From positions 2,920,001 to 2,984,000 of the forward strand of contig CATNEN010000029.1 of NCBI GenBank assembly GCA_950097015.1: DNA of 64,000 bases, in the 5' to 3' direction. Source of the stretch: Macrostomum hystrix. Taxonomy: Eukaryota > Platyhelminthes > Macrostomidae. Shown here in pieces: positions 34,869-46,600 of the stretch (position 1 is the first letter of the stretch; every line of letters starts with the position of its first letter). The notes below the pieces were generated by a model, which saw only the letters and a list, made by a program, of their open reading frames with translations, was not told where the DNA came from and ran no database searches. Position numbers and translations under genes: made by a program.

Positions 34869-37800
34869 TGTGAAAAGGGCTTTGTCATCAACTGTGTCAT
34901 CAACTGGATGTGATGAGGGCTGTGTCATCAACTGGATGTGATGAGGGCTGTGTCATCAACTGGATGTGATGAGGGCTGTGTCATCAACTGGGTGTGATGA
35001 GGGCTGTGTCATCAACTGGGTGTGATGAGGGCTTTGTCATCAACTGGATGTGATAAAGGCTGTGTCATCAACTGGGTGTGATGAGGGCTGTGTCATCAAC
35101 TGGGTGTGATGAGGGCTGTGTCATCAACTGTGTCATCAACTGGATGTGATGAGGGCTGTGTCATCAACTGGATGTGATGAGGGCTGTGTCATCAACTGGA
35201 TGTGATGAGGCTGTGTCATCAACTGGGTGTGATGAGGGCTGTGTCATCAACTGGATGTGATGAGGGCTGTGTCATCAACTGGGTGTGATGAGGGCTTTGT
35301 CATCAACTGGATGTGATAAAGGCTGTGTCATCAACTGGGTGTGATGAGAGCTGTGTCATCAACTGGGTGTGATGAGGGCTGTGTCATCAACTGGGTGTGA
35401 TGAGGGCTTTGTCATCAACTGGGTGTGATGAGGGCTGTGTCATCAACTGGGTGTGATGAGGGCTTTGTCATCAACTGGATGTGATGAGGGCTGTGTCATC
35501 AACTGGGTGTGATGAGGGCTTTGTCATCAACTGGATGTGATGAGGGCTGTGTCATCAACTGGGTGTGATGAGGGCTTTGTCATCAACTGGATGTGATAAG
35601 GCTGTGTCATCAACTGGGTGTGATGAGGGCTGTGTCATCAACTGGGTGTGATGAGGGCTGTGTCATCAACTGGGTGTGATGAGGGCTGTGTCATCAACTG
35701 GATGTGATGAGGGCTGTGTCATCAACTGGGTGTGATGAGGGCTTTGTCATCAACTGGATGTGATGAGGGCTTTGTCATCAACTGGATGTGATAAAGGCTG
35801 TGTCATCAACTGGGTGTGATGAGGGCTGTGTCATCAACTGGATGTGATGAGGGCTGTGTCATCAACTGGATGTGATGAGGGCTTTGTCATCAACTGGGTG
35901 TGATAAAGGCTGTGTCATCAACTGGGTGTGATGAGGGCTGTGTCATCAACTGGGTGTGATGAGGGCTGTGTCATCAACTGGATGTGATGAGGGCTGTGTC
36001 ATCAACTGGGTGTGATGAGGGCTTTGTCATCAACTGGGTGTGATGAGGGCTGTGTCATCAACTGGGTGTGATGAGGGCTTTGTCATCAACTGGGTGTGAT
36101 GAGGGCTGTGTCATCAACTGGATGTGATGAGGGCTGTGTCATCAACTGGGTGTGATGAGGGCTGTGTCATCAACTGGGTGTGATGAGGGCTGTGTCATCA
36201 ACTGGGTGTGATGAGGGCTGTGTCATCAACTGGGTGTGATGAGGGCTGTGTCATCAACTGGGTGTTATGAGGGCTGTGTCATCAACTGGATGTGATGAGG
36301 GCTGTGTCATCAACTGGGTGTGATGAAGGCTGTGTCATCAACTGGATGTGATGAGGGCTTTGTCATCAACTGGGTGTGATGAGGGCTGTGTCATCAACTG
36401 GGTGTGATGAGGGCTGTGTCATCAACTGGATGTGATGAGGGCTGTGTCATCAACTGGGTGTGATGAGGGCTGTGTCATCAACTGGATGTGATGAGGGCTG
36501 TGTCATCAACTGGATGTGATGAGGGCTTTGTCATCAACTGGATGTGATGAGGGCTGTGTCATCAACTGGGTATGATAAGGGCTTAGGGCTGTGTCATCAA
36601 CTGGGTGTGATGAGGGCTTTGTCATCAACTGGATGTGATAAAGGCTGTGTCATCAACTGGGTGTGATGAGGGCTGTGTCATCAACTGGGTGTGATGAGGG
36701 CTGTGTCATCAACTGTGTCATCAACTGGATGTGATCAGGGCTGTGTCATCAACTGGATGTGATGAGGGCTGTGTCATCAACTGGATGTGATGAGGGCTGT
36801 GTCATCAACTGGGTGTGATGAGGGCTGTGTCATCAACTGGATGTGATGAGGGCTGTGTCATCAACTGGGTGTGATGAGGGCTTTGTCATCAACTGGATGT
36901 GATAAAGGCTGTGTCATCAACTGGTGTGATGAGAGCTGTGTCATCAACTGGGTGTGATGAGGGCTGTGTCATCAACTGGGTGTGATGAGGGCTTTGTCAT
37001 CAACTGGGTGTGATGAGGGCTGTGTCATCAACTGGGTGTGATGAGGGCTTTGTCATCAACTGGATGTGATGAGGGCTGTGTCATCAACTGGGTGTGATGA
37101 GGGCTTTGTCATCAACTGGATGTGATGAGGGCTGTGTCATCAACTGGGTGTGATGAGGGCTTTGTCATCAACTGGATGTGATAAAGGCTGTGTCATCAAC
37201 TGGGTGTGATGAGGGCTGTGTCATCAACTGGGTGTGATGAGGGCTGTGTCATCAACTGGGTGTGATGAGGGCTGTGTCATCAACTGGATGTGATGAGGGC
37301 TGTGTCATCAACTGGGTGTGATGAGGGCTTTGTCATCAACTGGATGTGATGAGGGCTGTGTCATCAACTGGATGTGATGAGGGCTTTGTCATCAACTGGG
37401 TGTGATAAAGGCTGTGTCATCAACTGGGTGTGATGAGGGCTGTGTCATCAACTGGGTGCGATGAGGGCTGTGTCATCAACTGGATGTGATGAGGGCTGTG
37501 TCATCAACTGGGTGTGATGAGGGCTTTGTCATCAACTGGGTGTGATGAGGGCTTTGTCATCAACTGGGTGTGATGAGGGCTGTGTCATCAACTGGGTGTG
37601 ATGAGGGCTTTGTCATCAACTGGGTGTGATGAGGGCTGTGTCATCAACTGGATGTGATGAGGGCTGTGTCATCAACTGGGTGTGATGAGGGCTGTGTCAT
37701 CAACTGGGTGTGATGAGGGCTGTGTCATCAACTGGGTGTGATGAGGGCTGTGTCATCAACTGGGTGTGATGAGGGCTGTGTCATCAACTGGGTGTGATGA

Positions 37801-39695
37801 GGGCTGTGTCATCAACTGGGTGTGATGAGGGCTGTGTCATCAACTGGATGTGATGAGGGCTGTGTCATCAACTGGGTGTGATGAAGGCTGTGTCATCAAC
37901 TGGATGTGATGAGGGCTGTGTCATCAACTGGGTGTGATGAGGGCTGTGTCATCAACTGGGTGTGATGAGGGCTGTGTCATCAACTGGATGTGATGAGGGC
38001 TTTGTCATCAACTGGATGTGATGAGGGCTGTGTCATCAACTGGGTGTGATGAGGGCTGTGTCATCAACTGGGTGTGATGAGGGCTGTGTCATCAACTGGA
38101 TGTGATGAGGGCTGTGTCATCAACTGGGTGTGATGAAGGCTTTGTCATCAACTGGATGTGATGAGGGCTGTGTCATCAACTGGGTGTGATAAAGGCTGTG
38201 TCATCAACTGGATGTGATGAGGGCTGTGTCATCAACTGGATGTGATGAGGGCTGTGTCATCAACTGGGTGTGATGAAGGCGGTGTCATCAACTGGGTGTG
38301 ATGAGGGCTGTGTCATCAACTGGGTGTGATGAGGGCTGTGTCATCAACTGGATGTGATGAGGGCTGTGTCATCAACTGGATGTGATGAGGGCTGTGTCAT
38401 CAACTGGGTGTGATGAGGGCTGTGTCATCAACTGGATGTGATGAGGGCTGTGTCATCAACTGGGTGTGATGAGGGCTGTGTCATCAACTGGATGTGATGA
38501 GGGCTTTGTCATCAACTGGGTGTGATGAGGGCTGTGTCATCAACTGGGTGTGATGAGGGCTGTGTCATCAACTGTGTCATCAACTGGATGTGATGAGGGC
38601 TGTGTCATCAACTGGATGTGATGAGGGCTGTGTCATCAACTGGATGTGATGAGGGCTGTGTCATCAACTGGGTGTGATGAGGGCTTTGTCATCAACTGGG
38701 TGTGATGAGGGCAGTGTCATCAACTGGGTGTGATGAGGGCTGTGTCATCAACTGGGTGTGATGAGGGCTGTGTCATCAACTGGGTGTGATGAGGGCTGTG
38801 TCATCAACTGGGTGTGATGAAGGCTGTGTCATCAACTGGGTGTGATGAGGGCTGTGTCATCAACTGGGTGTGATGAGGGCTGTGTCATCAACTGGATGTG
38901 ATGAGGGCTGTGTCATCAACTGGATGTGATGAGGGCTGTGTCATCAACTGGGTGTGATGAGGGCTGTGTCATCAACTGGATGTGATGAGGGCTGTGTCAT
39001 CAACTGGGTGTGATGAGGGCTGTGTCATCAACTGGGTGTGATGAGGGCTGTGTCATCAACTGGGTGTGATGAGGGCTGTGTCATCAACTGGATGTGATGA
39101 GGGCTTATTCATCAACTGGATGTGATGAGGGCTGTGTCATCAACTGGGTGTGATGAGGGCTTTGTCATCAACTGGGTGTGATGAGGGCAGTGTCATCAAC
39201 TGGGTGTGATGAGGGCTGTGTCATCAACTGGGTGTGATGAGGGCTGTGTCATCAACTGGGTGTGATGAGGGCTGTGTCATCAACTGGATGTGATGAGGGC
39301 TTATTCATCAACTGGATGTGATGAGGGCTGTGTCATCAACTGGGTGTGATGAGGGCTTTGTCATCAACTGGGTGTGATGAGGGCAGTGTCATCAACTGGG
39401 TGTGATGAGGGCTGTGTCATCAACTGGGTGTGATGAGGGCTGTGTCATCAACTGGGTGTGATGAGGGCTGTGTCATCAACTGGGTGTGATGAGGGCTGTG
39501 TCATCAACTGGGTGTGATGATGGCTGTGTCATCAACTGGATGTGATGAGGGCTGTGTCATCAACTGGGTGTGATGAGGGCTGTGTCATCAACTGGGTGTG
39601 ATGAGGGCTGTGTCATCAACTGGGTGTGATGAGGGCTGTGTCATCAACTGGATGTGATGAGGGCTGTGTCATCAACTGGATGTGATGAGGGCTGA
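34869..39695. repeat. 4.8-kb 28-bp minisatellite array
   Basis: About 170 units of TGTGTCATCAACTGG(A/G)TGTG followed by ATGAGGGC. Minor variants recur (TTTGTCATC, GATAAAGG, GGGCAGTGTC, GGCTTATTC, an 11-base partial unit CTGTGTCATCAA). The GAGAGCTG variant occurs at 35346 and 36931, 1585 bases apart, in the same variant order. The pair GGCTTATTC is repeated 196 bases (7 units) apart. So segments of several units have been copied. The array lies just upstream of the broken receptor paralogue. Confidence 0.95.
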
Positions 39696-40336
39696 TAGCC
39701 GAGAATAAAATTAATTAATTTTATCATTCTCGTAAAAATTTAGACCTTTTTAATTTAAAACCCTGCATAAGAAATCTGTGTATTAGGAAGTCATTCAAAT
39801 TATAAAACCACCCAATGGCTGCTGGGATTGGTCAAATTCGAAGAGGCACCTGTTTCTGTTCTCAATAAAGTGGACTTCTCAATCACCCCAACCGTTTGCT
39901 TGACTCCCACCCCAGCCACAATAGACCGAAATGGCCCAGAAGCTGAAAATTATCCTCGCCTTGGCCTGTCTCAGCTTGGCTCTATCTTCTGAGTCTACTC
40001 CGCCAGACTATAGGCCGGAAGTGCACATTCTGATTTGCGACTCAATCGACATACCCTTTGTTAACGACATCTACTACCTGAAATATTGGGTTCGCTACCT
40101 CAACAGTCGTTCAGATTTGTTTCCGAGCTTTCGTCTGGCGCCAACTTATAAAGAAATTCGAGAGGGTAAATTGATTCGTTTAAATTTCACTTTGTCAGCG
40201 CTAGACCAGCATTAGAACAATCACGTTAGACCTGTAGTTGTACGATAAATTTGAATTTTTCGATACATATCGCCATTTTATTAAACTGCAGTATCATAGT
40301 ATCACCAAGCAATTTTGCCGCACGTTTTTATACCAA

Positions 40337-40692
40337 GGGGGGAATTCCCCCCACCCCACTGAAAATTTCTTCTGCACCCGAACGGAACAATGTAAGCTCA
40401 AGAACAAGGGGCCAAATTTTTGTTGCGCATCTTCTGAAACAAAAATCAAGTCTCCAGCTCTTCAGACCGTCGAGATATTCAATGGTTCTGGCCGAAGGTC
40501 AGATTTTTGCCTTAAGAGAGAGACTGTGTACTTCATTCACCCCTATACACGAATTAGCACTGCGCCTCCGTGCGGCCTTGCCAGGCCTTCAAAATTTATC
40601 AGCACGTCACCCGAATGTGCCTGCATCATCTCCGACTTCGGTGTTGTCACCGACTTTGATCTAGACGGAGCTGCTGGACCTTCAACAAGGTG
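40337..40692 (+). mobile_element. Dispersed repeat of unknown class, copy 1
   Basis: About 350 bases shared with 45290-45650 at roughly 80-85% identity, in the same orientation. Shared landmarks are GCACCCGAACGGAACAA, CCAAATTTTTGTTGCGCATC, CACGAATTAGCACTGCGCCT and GTGCGGCCTTGCCAGGCCTT. One copy lies in each receptor paralogue, so it either duplicated with the gene or inserted twice. No terminal repeats or coding domain were recognised. Confidence 0.6.
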
Positions 40693-41165
40693 ACTAAATT
40701 ATTGTTTCAAAAGAAGTTGGCCCGTGTTCTTGAGTTTCGTGTGCTTGCGTTGCTCCATTCATCTGCTGCACAAATAATTGTCAGTAGGGAATTCTCCCGC
40801 CCTTGGGAGCTCATTGTTAATCAATTCAATAAGAAGCAGATGAAAAATCATCTTATTTGCAGTTTATCTACGAGTATAAAACAATCAAATCATTGATTTC
40901 AGACTACAAGTGCGTCAGTTATAAAAACGAACGATTTGCTTACTTGAAGAACACAGTTTTGAGTGGTCACCTTGCATTCAATTCCGAATTTTTCGTCTAG
41001 TTTTCATCTTTCTGAGCACTAAATGAAAAATTCTGTCGATTAATTTATTAAGCGCCAAGTCCCACTCAAATTAATTGCTGCGGGTTAAACTAGTCAAAAA
41101 ATTCACTTTTGTTGCTTTACGAAAATAAATTCTCATCGATTGCCGCCAATAAAATCACAAACCAG
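40693..41165. other. Intron-like AT-rich sequence of the broken paralogue
   Basis: No further exon, repeat array or transposon end was recognised between the dispersed repeat and pseudo-exon 2. Confidence 0.4.
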
Positions 41166-41301
41166 CAAGAAGACATTGGCGCCGCGCTGAAGGCATTCGT
41201 TGACGGCTACCCGGCTACCTGAGTGGCAGCAGCAAGGCCCTGATGCTGGGGGCCAGCTTCTCACAGCAGTCTCAGGTGATCGCTGAGCTGGCTCGCTACT
41301 A

Positions 41302-42352
41302 CTGCCTGACTCAGGTGAGAGACTGGGATAACTGCTGCCTGACTGACTCAGGTGAGAGACTGGGATAACTGCTGCCTGACTGACTCAGGTGAGAGACTGG
41401 GATAACTGCTGCCTGACTGACTCAGGTGAGAGACTGGGATAACTGCTGCCTGACTGACTCAGGTGAGAGACTGGGATAACTGCTGCCTGACTCAGGTGAG
41501 AGACTGGGATAACTGCTGCCTGACTGACTCAGGTGAGAGACTGGGATAACTGCTGACTGACTGACTCAAGTGAGAGACTGGGATAACTGCTGCCTGACTG
41601 ACTCAGGTGAGAGACTGGGATAACTGCTGCCTGACTGACTCAGGTGAGAGACTGGGATAACTGCTGCCTGACTCAGGTGAGAGACTGGGATAACTGCTGA
41701 CTGACTGACTCAAGTGAGAGACTGGGATAACTGCTGCCTGACTGACTCAGGTGAGAGACTGGGATAACTGCTGCCTGACTGACTCAGGTGAGAGACTGGG
41801 ATAACTGCTGCCTGACTCAGGTGAGAGACTGGGATAACTGCTGCCTGACTGACTCAGGTGAGAGACTGGGATAACTGCTGCCTGACTGACTCAGGTGAGA
41901 GACTGGGATAACTGCTGCCTGACTGACTCAGGTGAGAGACTGTGATAACTGCTGCCTGACTGACTCAGGTGAGAGACTGTGATAACTGCTGCCTGACTCA
42001 GGTGAGAGACTGGGATAACTGCTGCCTGACTGACTCAGGTGAGAGACTGTGATAACTGCTGCCTGACTCAGGTGAGAGACTGGGATAACTGCTGCCTGAC
42101 TGACTCAGGTGAGAGACTGGGATAACTGCTGCCTGACTGACTCAGGTGAGAGACTGTGATAACTGCTGCCTGACTCAGGTGAGAGACTGGGATAACTGCT
42201 GCCTGACTGACTCAGGTGAGAGACTGGGATAACTGCTGCCTGACTCAGGTGAGAGACTGGGATAACTGCTGCCTGACTCAGGTGAGAGACTGGGATAACT
42301 GCTGCCTGACTGACTCAGGTGAGAGACTGGGATAACTGCTGCCTGACTGACT
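41302..42352. repeat. 33/37-bp donor-spanning array after pseudo-exon 2
   Basis: About 29 units of CTGCCTGACT(GACT)CAG followed by GTGAGAGACTGGGATAACTG, i.e. 33-base units without and 37-base units with the extra GACT. Each unit contains the last 13 bases of exon 2 plus the splice donor and following intron bases. The same array, about a third as long, follows exon 2 of the intact gene (44194-44570). Confidence 0.95.
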
Positions 42353-43002
42353 CTAGCAAATAAGCAAATTTGAGAACAGGTGATTTAACAGGTGAGTTAG
42401 TGTGTTGCTACCCAAGCTAATTGATTTGTGAATAATTAGCTACTGAAATCGTTTTGTTGCACTTTTGCTGCTGTCTTAGAAGCATTGTGTCTGAAGCGGC
42501 AAGTCTCCTGTTTATGATCGAAAATGTCTTTTACCTAAATCAGGCGTTAAAAATGTTGTCAACAAAAAGCGCTTTAAACGACAGCCTTTAAAAATTTGAT
42601 CAATTTAATGCAGCCAAATCCTTTAAGCTGGGCTGCCTAGAAAAAGGATTCAGAAAAGATCCAGTTAGTCAAAGAAAATGTAGGCTACTGAAAGCAGTGG
42701 CATTTTTCCACAGAATATTGCCTTTAATATTCTTTCATCAAGATAGCTCGTAACCAACTTTCATCTTTCTGTTTTTTTGTTCAGCTTTTTGCTCGCCTGA
42801 AAATAGGTGGCAAAAGTTTAGACCAAAACACAACGAACGTAGATTTGTAACACATTGGAGCATATTTTGGAACACATTTTGGAACATATTTCGGAACAAA
42901 TATTGGAACATTTTCTAGAACACATTATGCAACTTTTTTGGAACGCATATTAAAACATGTATTAGAGATTTGATTTTAACACACTCAAAAATAGTATATA
43001 TA
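42353..43002. other. Intergenic sequence
   Basis: AT-rich with no recognisable exon. A run of GGAACACATTTT/GGAACATATTT-type units (about 42855-42955) is a short degenerate tandem repeat. Confidence 0.5.
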
Positions 43003-43265
43003 TATAATTGCAGCAGGACGGCGGGGGCTGGCACATCATACTGTACGCAGGGACACGCTTACACAGGTGTGACATCTGCCCTGACTTTCTCATCATCAAG
43101 CAGTGTACACTTTCACTGCGCCTTGGAGGTTGGCCCTCAAGGGCGTAAATTGCACGACAAGCCCCCAAGCCTTTTCTCCGCGTCTGCGCCCCAAATGAAT
43201 GTGGCCTCGCCGCGGAATCGAGCTTAGGGACCTTGGTGCGAGAGGCGAACGCGTTAACCGGTATG
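43003..43265 (-). mobile_element. GGCAGAGCGG-family SINE, degenerate head
   Basis: It has the same body as 15408-15766 (minus-strand B box AGCTCGATTCCGCGG and the GGGGCGCAGACGCGGAG segment) and an ATT/AT tail. The A box is altered (GGCATACCGGTTAACG). It lies upstream of the intact receptor gene. Confidence 0.75.
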
Positions 43266-43637
43266 CCTCAGAAGTAACAACTAACAATAAGTGCCCTCGT
43301 CAGTTGCGAGACTAATGAAGAATCAGTTGGTTAGTCCCGTGAAATCCTAAATGTAGATGCAATACTAAACTTTGTTCGGTTGTGTAAAAAGGTCGCAACT
43401 TGACCTCGAAAAGGACGAAACTCGATGATTCTGTGATACGAATATTTCATAATTCTTTCACTCAATGCTCTACGAGATTAGAACAAAATAATCAAGGCAA
43501 TACAGGTGCAAAAGTTTCTGAAGTTCTGATTGTGATTTCAAACGCGGGATCAATTTGCTGAGTTGTAGCATAGAATCTTTGGTTGGCTGAAATCCAGTGT
43601 TACGAGTAGTTTCGGGACCTACCTGAAACGGACTATC

Positions 43638-43670
43638 CAATCAGAATCGGTTCCATAAATGCATATATAG
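43638..43670 (+). promoter_or_regulatory. Putative core promoter of the GABA-B-like receptor
   Basis: A CCAAT box (CCAATCAG, 43638-43645) and a TATA-like ATATATA (43664-43670) lie just before the first ATG (43694). A start of transcription about 30 bases after the TATA would fall at or past 43694, which would favour a downstream Met (43715 or 43733) as the true start. Confidence 0.45.
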
Positions 43671-43693
43671 TCCTAGCAATTAGGCAAGCACAT

Positions 43694-46600
43694 ATGCCAT
43701 GCAGTGAGCATCAAATGTGTGAAGCAATCGCAATGCTTCCGCTGCGCTGTGTGCTCATAAGCGCTATATCCATGATGGTCGCCGGTGCCTCAGCGACACC
43801 CGGGACAACTGGTCGCCAGGAAGTGCACATACTACTCACAGTGTCAGTGGATAGTCCGTTTGAGAACGAGATTGTCTACTTTAACTACTCAATCAACTAC
43901 GTGAATAGTCGATTAGACTTATTTCCAAGTCTTCTATTAAGACCAACCTATCGAACGGTTACAGGGGTGAGAAATGGTTGTTCTGCTCTCATCACTATGA
44001 GAACCTGCGTGTGTAATGAACAGAACTTAAAGTCAAGCTAGATTATTTTGCCTTTTTTTAAACAGCAGCAAAACATTGGCGCCGCGCTGAAGGCATTCGT
44101 TGACGGCTACCTGAGTGGCAGCAGCAAGGCCCTGATGCTGGGGGCCAGCTTCTCACAGCAGTCTCAGGTGATCGCTGAGCTGGCTCGCTACTACTGCCTG
44201 ACTCAGGTGAGAGACTGGGATAACTGCTGCCTGACTCAGGTGAGAGACTGGGATAACTGCTGCCTGACTCAGGTGAGAGACTGGGATAACTGCTGCCTGA
44301 CTGACTCAGGTGAGAGACTGGGATAACTGCTGCCTGACTGACTCAGGTGAGAGACTGGGATAACTGCTGCCTGACTGACTCAGGTGAGAGACTGGGATAA
44401 CTGCTGCCTGACTGACTCAGGTGAGAGACTGGGATAACTGCTGCCTGACTGACTCAGGTGAGAGACTGGGATAACTGCTGCCTGACTGACTCAGGTGAGA
44501 GACTGGGATAACTGCTGCCTGACTGACTCAGTCAGGACTGGGATAACTGCTGCCTGACTGACTCAGGTGAGTCTGAGTTCAAGAAGAGTTCAAGTTCTTA
44601 AAAATATTTCAACTACTGTTTTTAGATTGGGATCAATCCGTCGCCAGAGCTGAGTGACAAGTCCAGGTATCCGTACTATTTCCGCATGACAACCACCTAC
44701 AGCATCAACGTGGCTCCTGTTGTTGCCATAGTTACCAGCTTTGGCTGGAAGAAGATTGGTCTCTTGGTGCAGGACTTTGCGGCATTTTCATCTGTGAGAT
44801 TTTTTGTCAGCGATTTTCGCTGAAGTTTTCAATTTCATCTACTGTAGTAGTAGAGTAGAATTGAGTAGATGAAAATTAATTCTACGCGGTTTTTTACGAT
44901 ATTAAATTTAGGTGACTTCAGAGCTGGAGATCGCCTTTAAAAGTCGCAATGTGACAACTGTGAAAGCAAACTACGGCACAGATCCCACAATGGCCTTATC
45001 TAAACTGATGGTGAAGAATCTCTGTCATTGCCCAAATACAAAACCGCTAGATTGATAACTTACGAGCTTGTCTATTTATTGCTTTAGAAGGCCGATCTGA
45101 GAATTTTCATCGCAATTCGCGCTATGGTTGTGGAGGATGCAACTAACAGATTGGATTGTGTGGTATGATACTATTTTCATCTGTTTGTTCCATGTTTGAG
45201 TATTGCGAACTAGTTCTGGGCAATGCAGACACTTTACAGTGAGCTGTAACTGCAACTTATTAACAGTGGAACTACCAATCGCGGAACTACCACCCCCAGA
45301 CAATTATTTGTGCTGCACCCGAACGGAACAACGCAAGCACGCGAAACTTAAGAAAACGGGCCAAATTTTTGTTGCGCATCTTCTGAAACAACAATCTAGT
45401 CGCCATCTCTCTGGAGACTGTCGAGATATTCAAAGGTTCTGACCGAAGGTCGGATTTTTCCCATAAGCGCTAGTGTATTTCATACTCCCCTATACACGAA
45501 TTAGCACTGCGCCTCAGTGCGGCCTTGCCAGGCCTTCAAAATTCATCAGCATGTCACCCGAGTGTGCCTGCATCATCTCCGTCTTCTGTGGTCACCTACC
45601 TTTATCTAGACGGACTGCTGGACCTTCAAGGGCTACAACAGGTGGAACTAGGCCACTATGGACACCCTGACACGAATTTTTCCGATTTCACTGATTAAGC
45701 CTGAATATTAGGCGCGGCTCAACCACAGGACACCATCGCCTAGTCTGTCAACCAATCAGTCACCACCCAACGCTGTTAGCTTTCAGACGCTGCGAAAAAA
45801 AATATTTGCGGGGGACCCTTGATAAGGGGCACCTGAAGGTATAAAAACGGGCGGCAAACTGGTAGTCCTACTGTTAACAACTAGATGATTTCAACGAGTT
45901 TGAACCTAAATCAGGATCTTGTCAATATCAAAAGTACAAGTTCTCGCCAAGTTAATAAAGTTAGTAATTTCTTCAATTTCTTCAAATGAGGAGGAAGGGG
46001 GATTGTAGCCAAGTGGTTAGAGCGTCGGACTAACGACTTGAAGGTCGAGGGTTCGATGCCGACTCCAATGGAACAATTTGTGACCTTTAGCAAGACACTA
46101 AACTCTGCATTGCTTCAGTTCACCCAGCTGTTAAATGGGTACCAGCATTAGCTGGGATAATTGAGGGTGGGTGTGGCGTCCCCCCAGTCCATGGACTGAA
46201 CAGCCGTACGCAGCCTTCAGATGCGCCGCGCAATAGCTGCGGCTGTGCTGTCGGCTGCACATCTGGCCCGATTTGGTACTTCTCTAACAGGTCTATCAGT
46301 TAGGGGCGTACGGGCGCAAGTACCAGTGGATCCAGATAGGCATACCGTCCACCACGAGGCTCAATTTGAGCAGCGGCTGCTCAGATGCCCACCGAGCCGT
46401 TGCTATGGAGGGCTCCATGGAGACGGACAATGACATCGACGACCCCGGAGTCAACCATCCGATCAGCTTCACTGGTCAGGTGAGAGTTTCTAATCTTCTG
46501 GGCCTAAGGAGTTAGTTTTGAGTCAGGAGCCTGTGGTCAGTTGTATTCTGTCGTGCGTTCTGGTATGCTTTCTTGTGTCTGTTCTGATGCTTGCTCTGGT

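Larger units (their letters stand above)
39931..41314 (+). pseudogene. Broken GABA-B-like receptor paralogue (exons 1-2)
   Basis: Exon 1 (39931 to about 40165) encodes a signal peptide (MAQKLKIILALACLSLALSS) followed by the start of a ligand-binding domain: EVHILICDS, IPFVNDIYYLKY, NSRSDLFPSFRL, PTYKE. It is about half identical in protein to exon 1 of the intact receptor at 43694. Exon 2 (41166-41314) is almost base-identical to exon 2 of that gene but has an extra 8 bases (a duplication within GGCTACCCGGCTACC at about 41208-41216), which creates a TGA within a few codons. The exon 1 donor phase also does not fit exon 2. No exons 3-14 follow, so this is a truncated duplicate. Confidence 0.8.

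Noticed and set aside
34869-39695. CRISPR-like array
   Set aside because: Units are contiguous with no unique spacers and the genome is eukaryotic.
46002-46080. True tRNA gene
   Set aside because: A and B boxes are present, but the sequence continues into a SINE body shared with another locus. It is a tRNA-derived SINE head.
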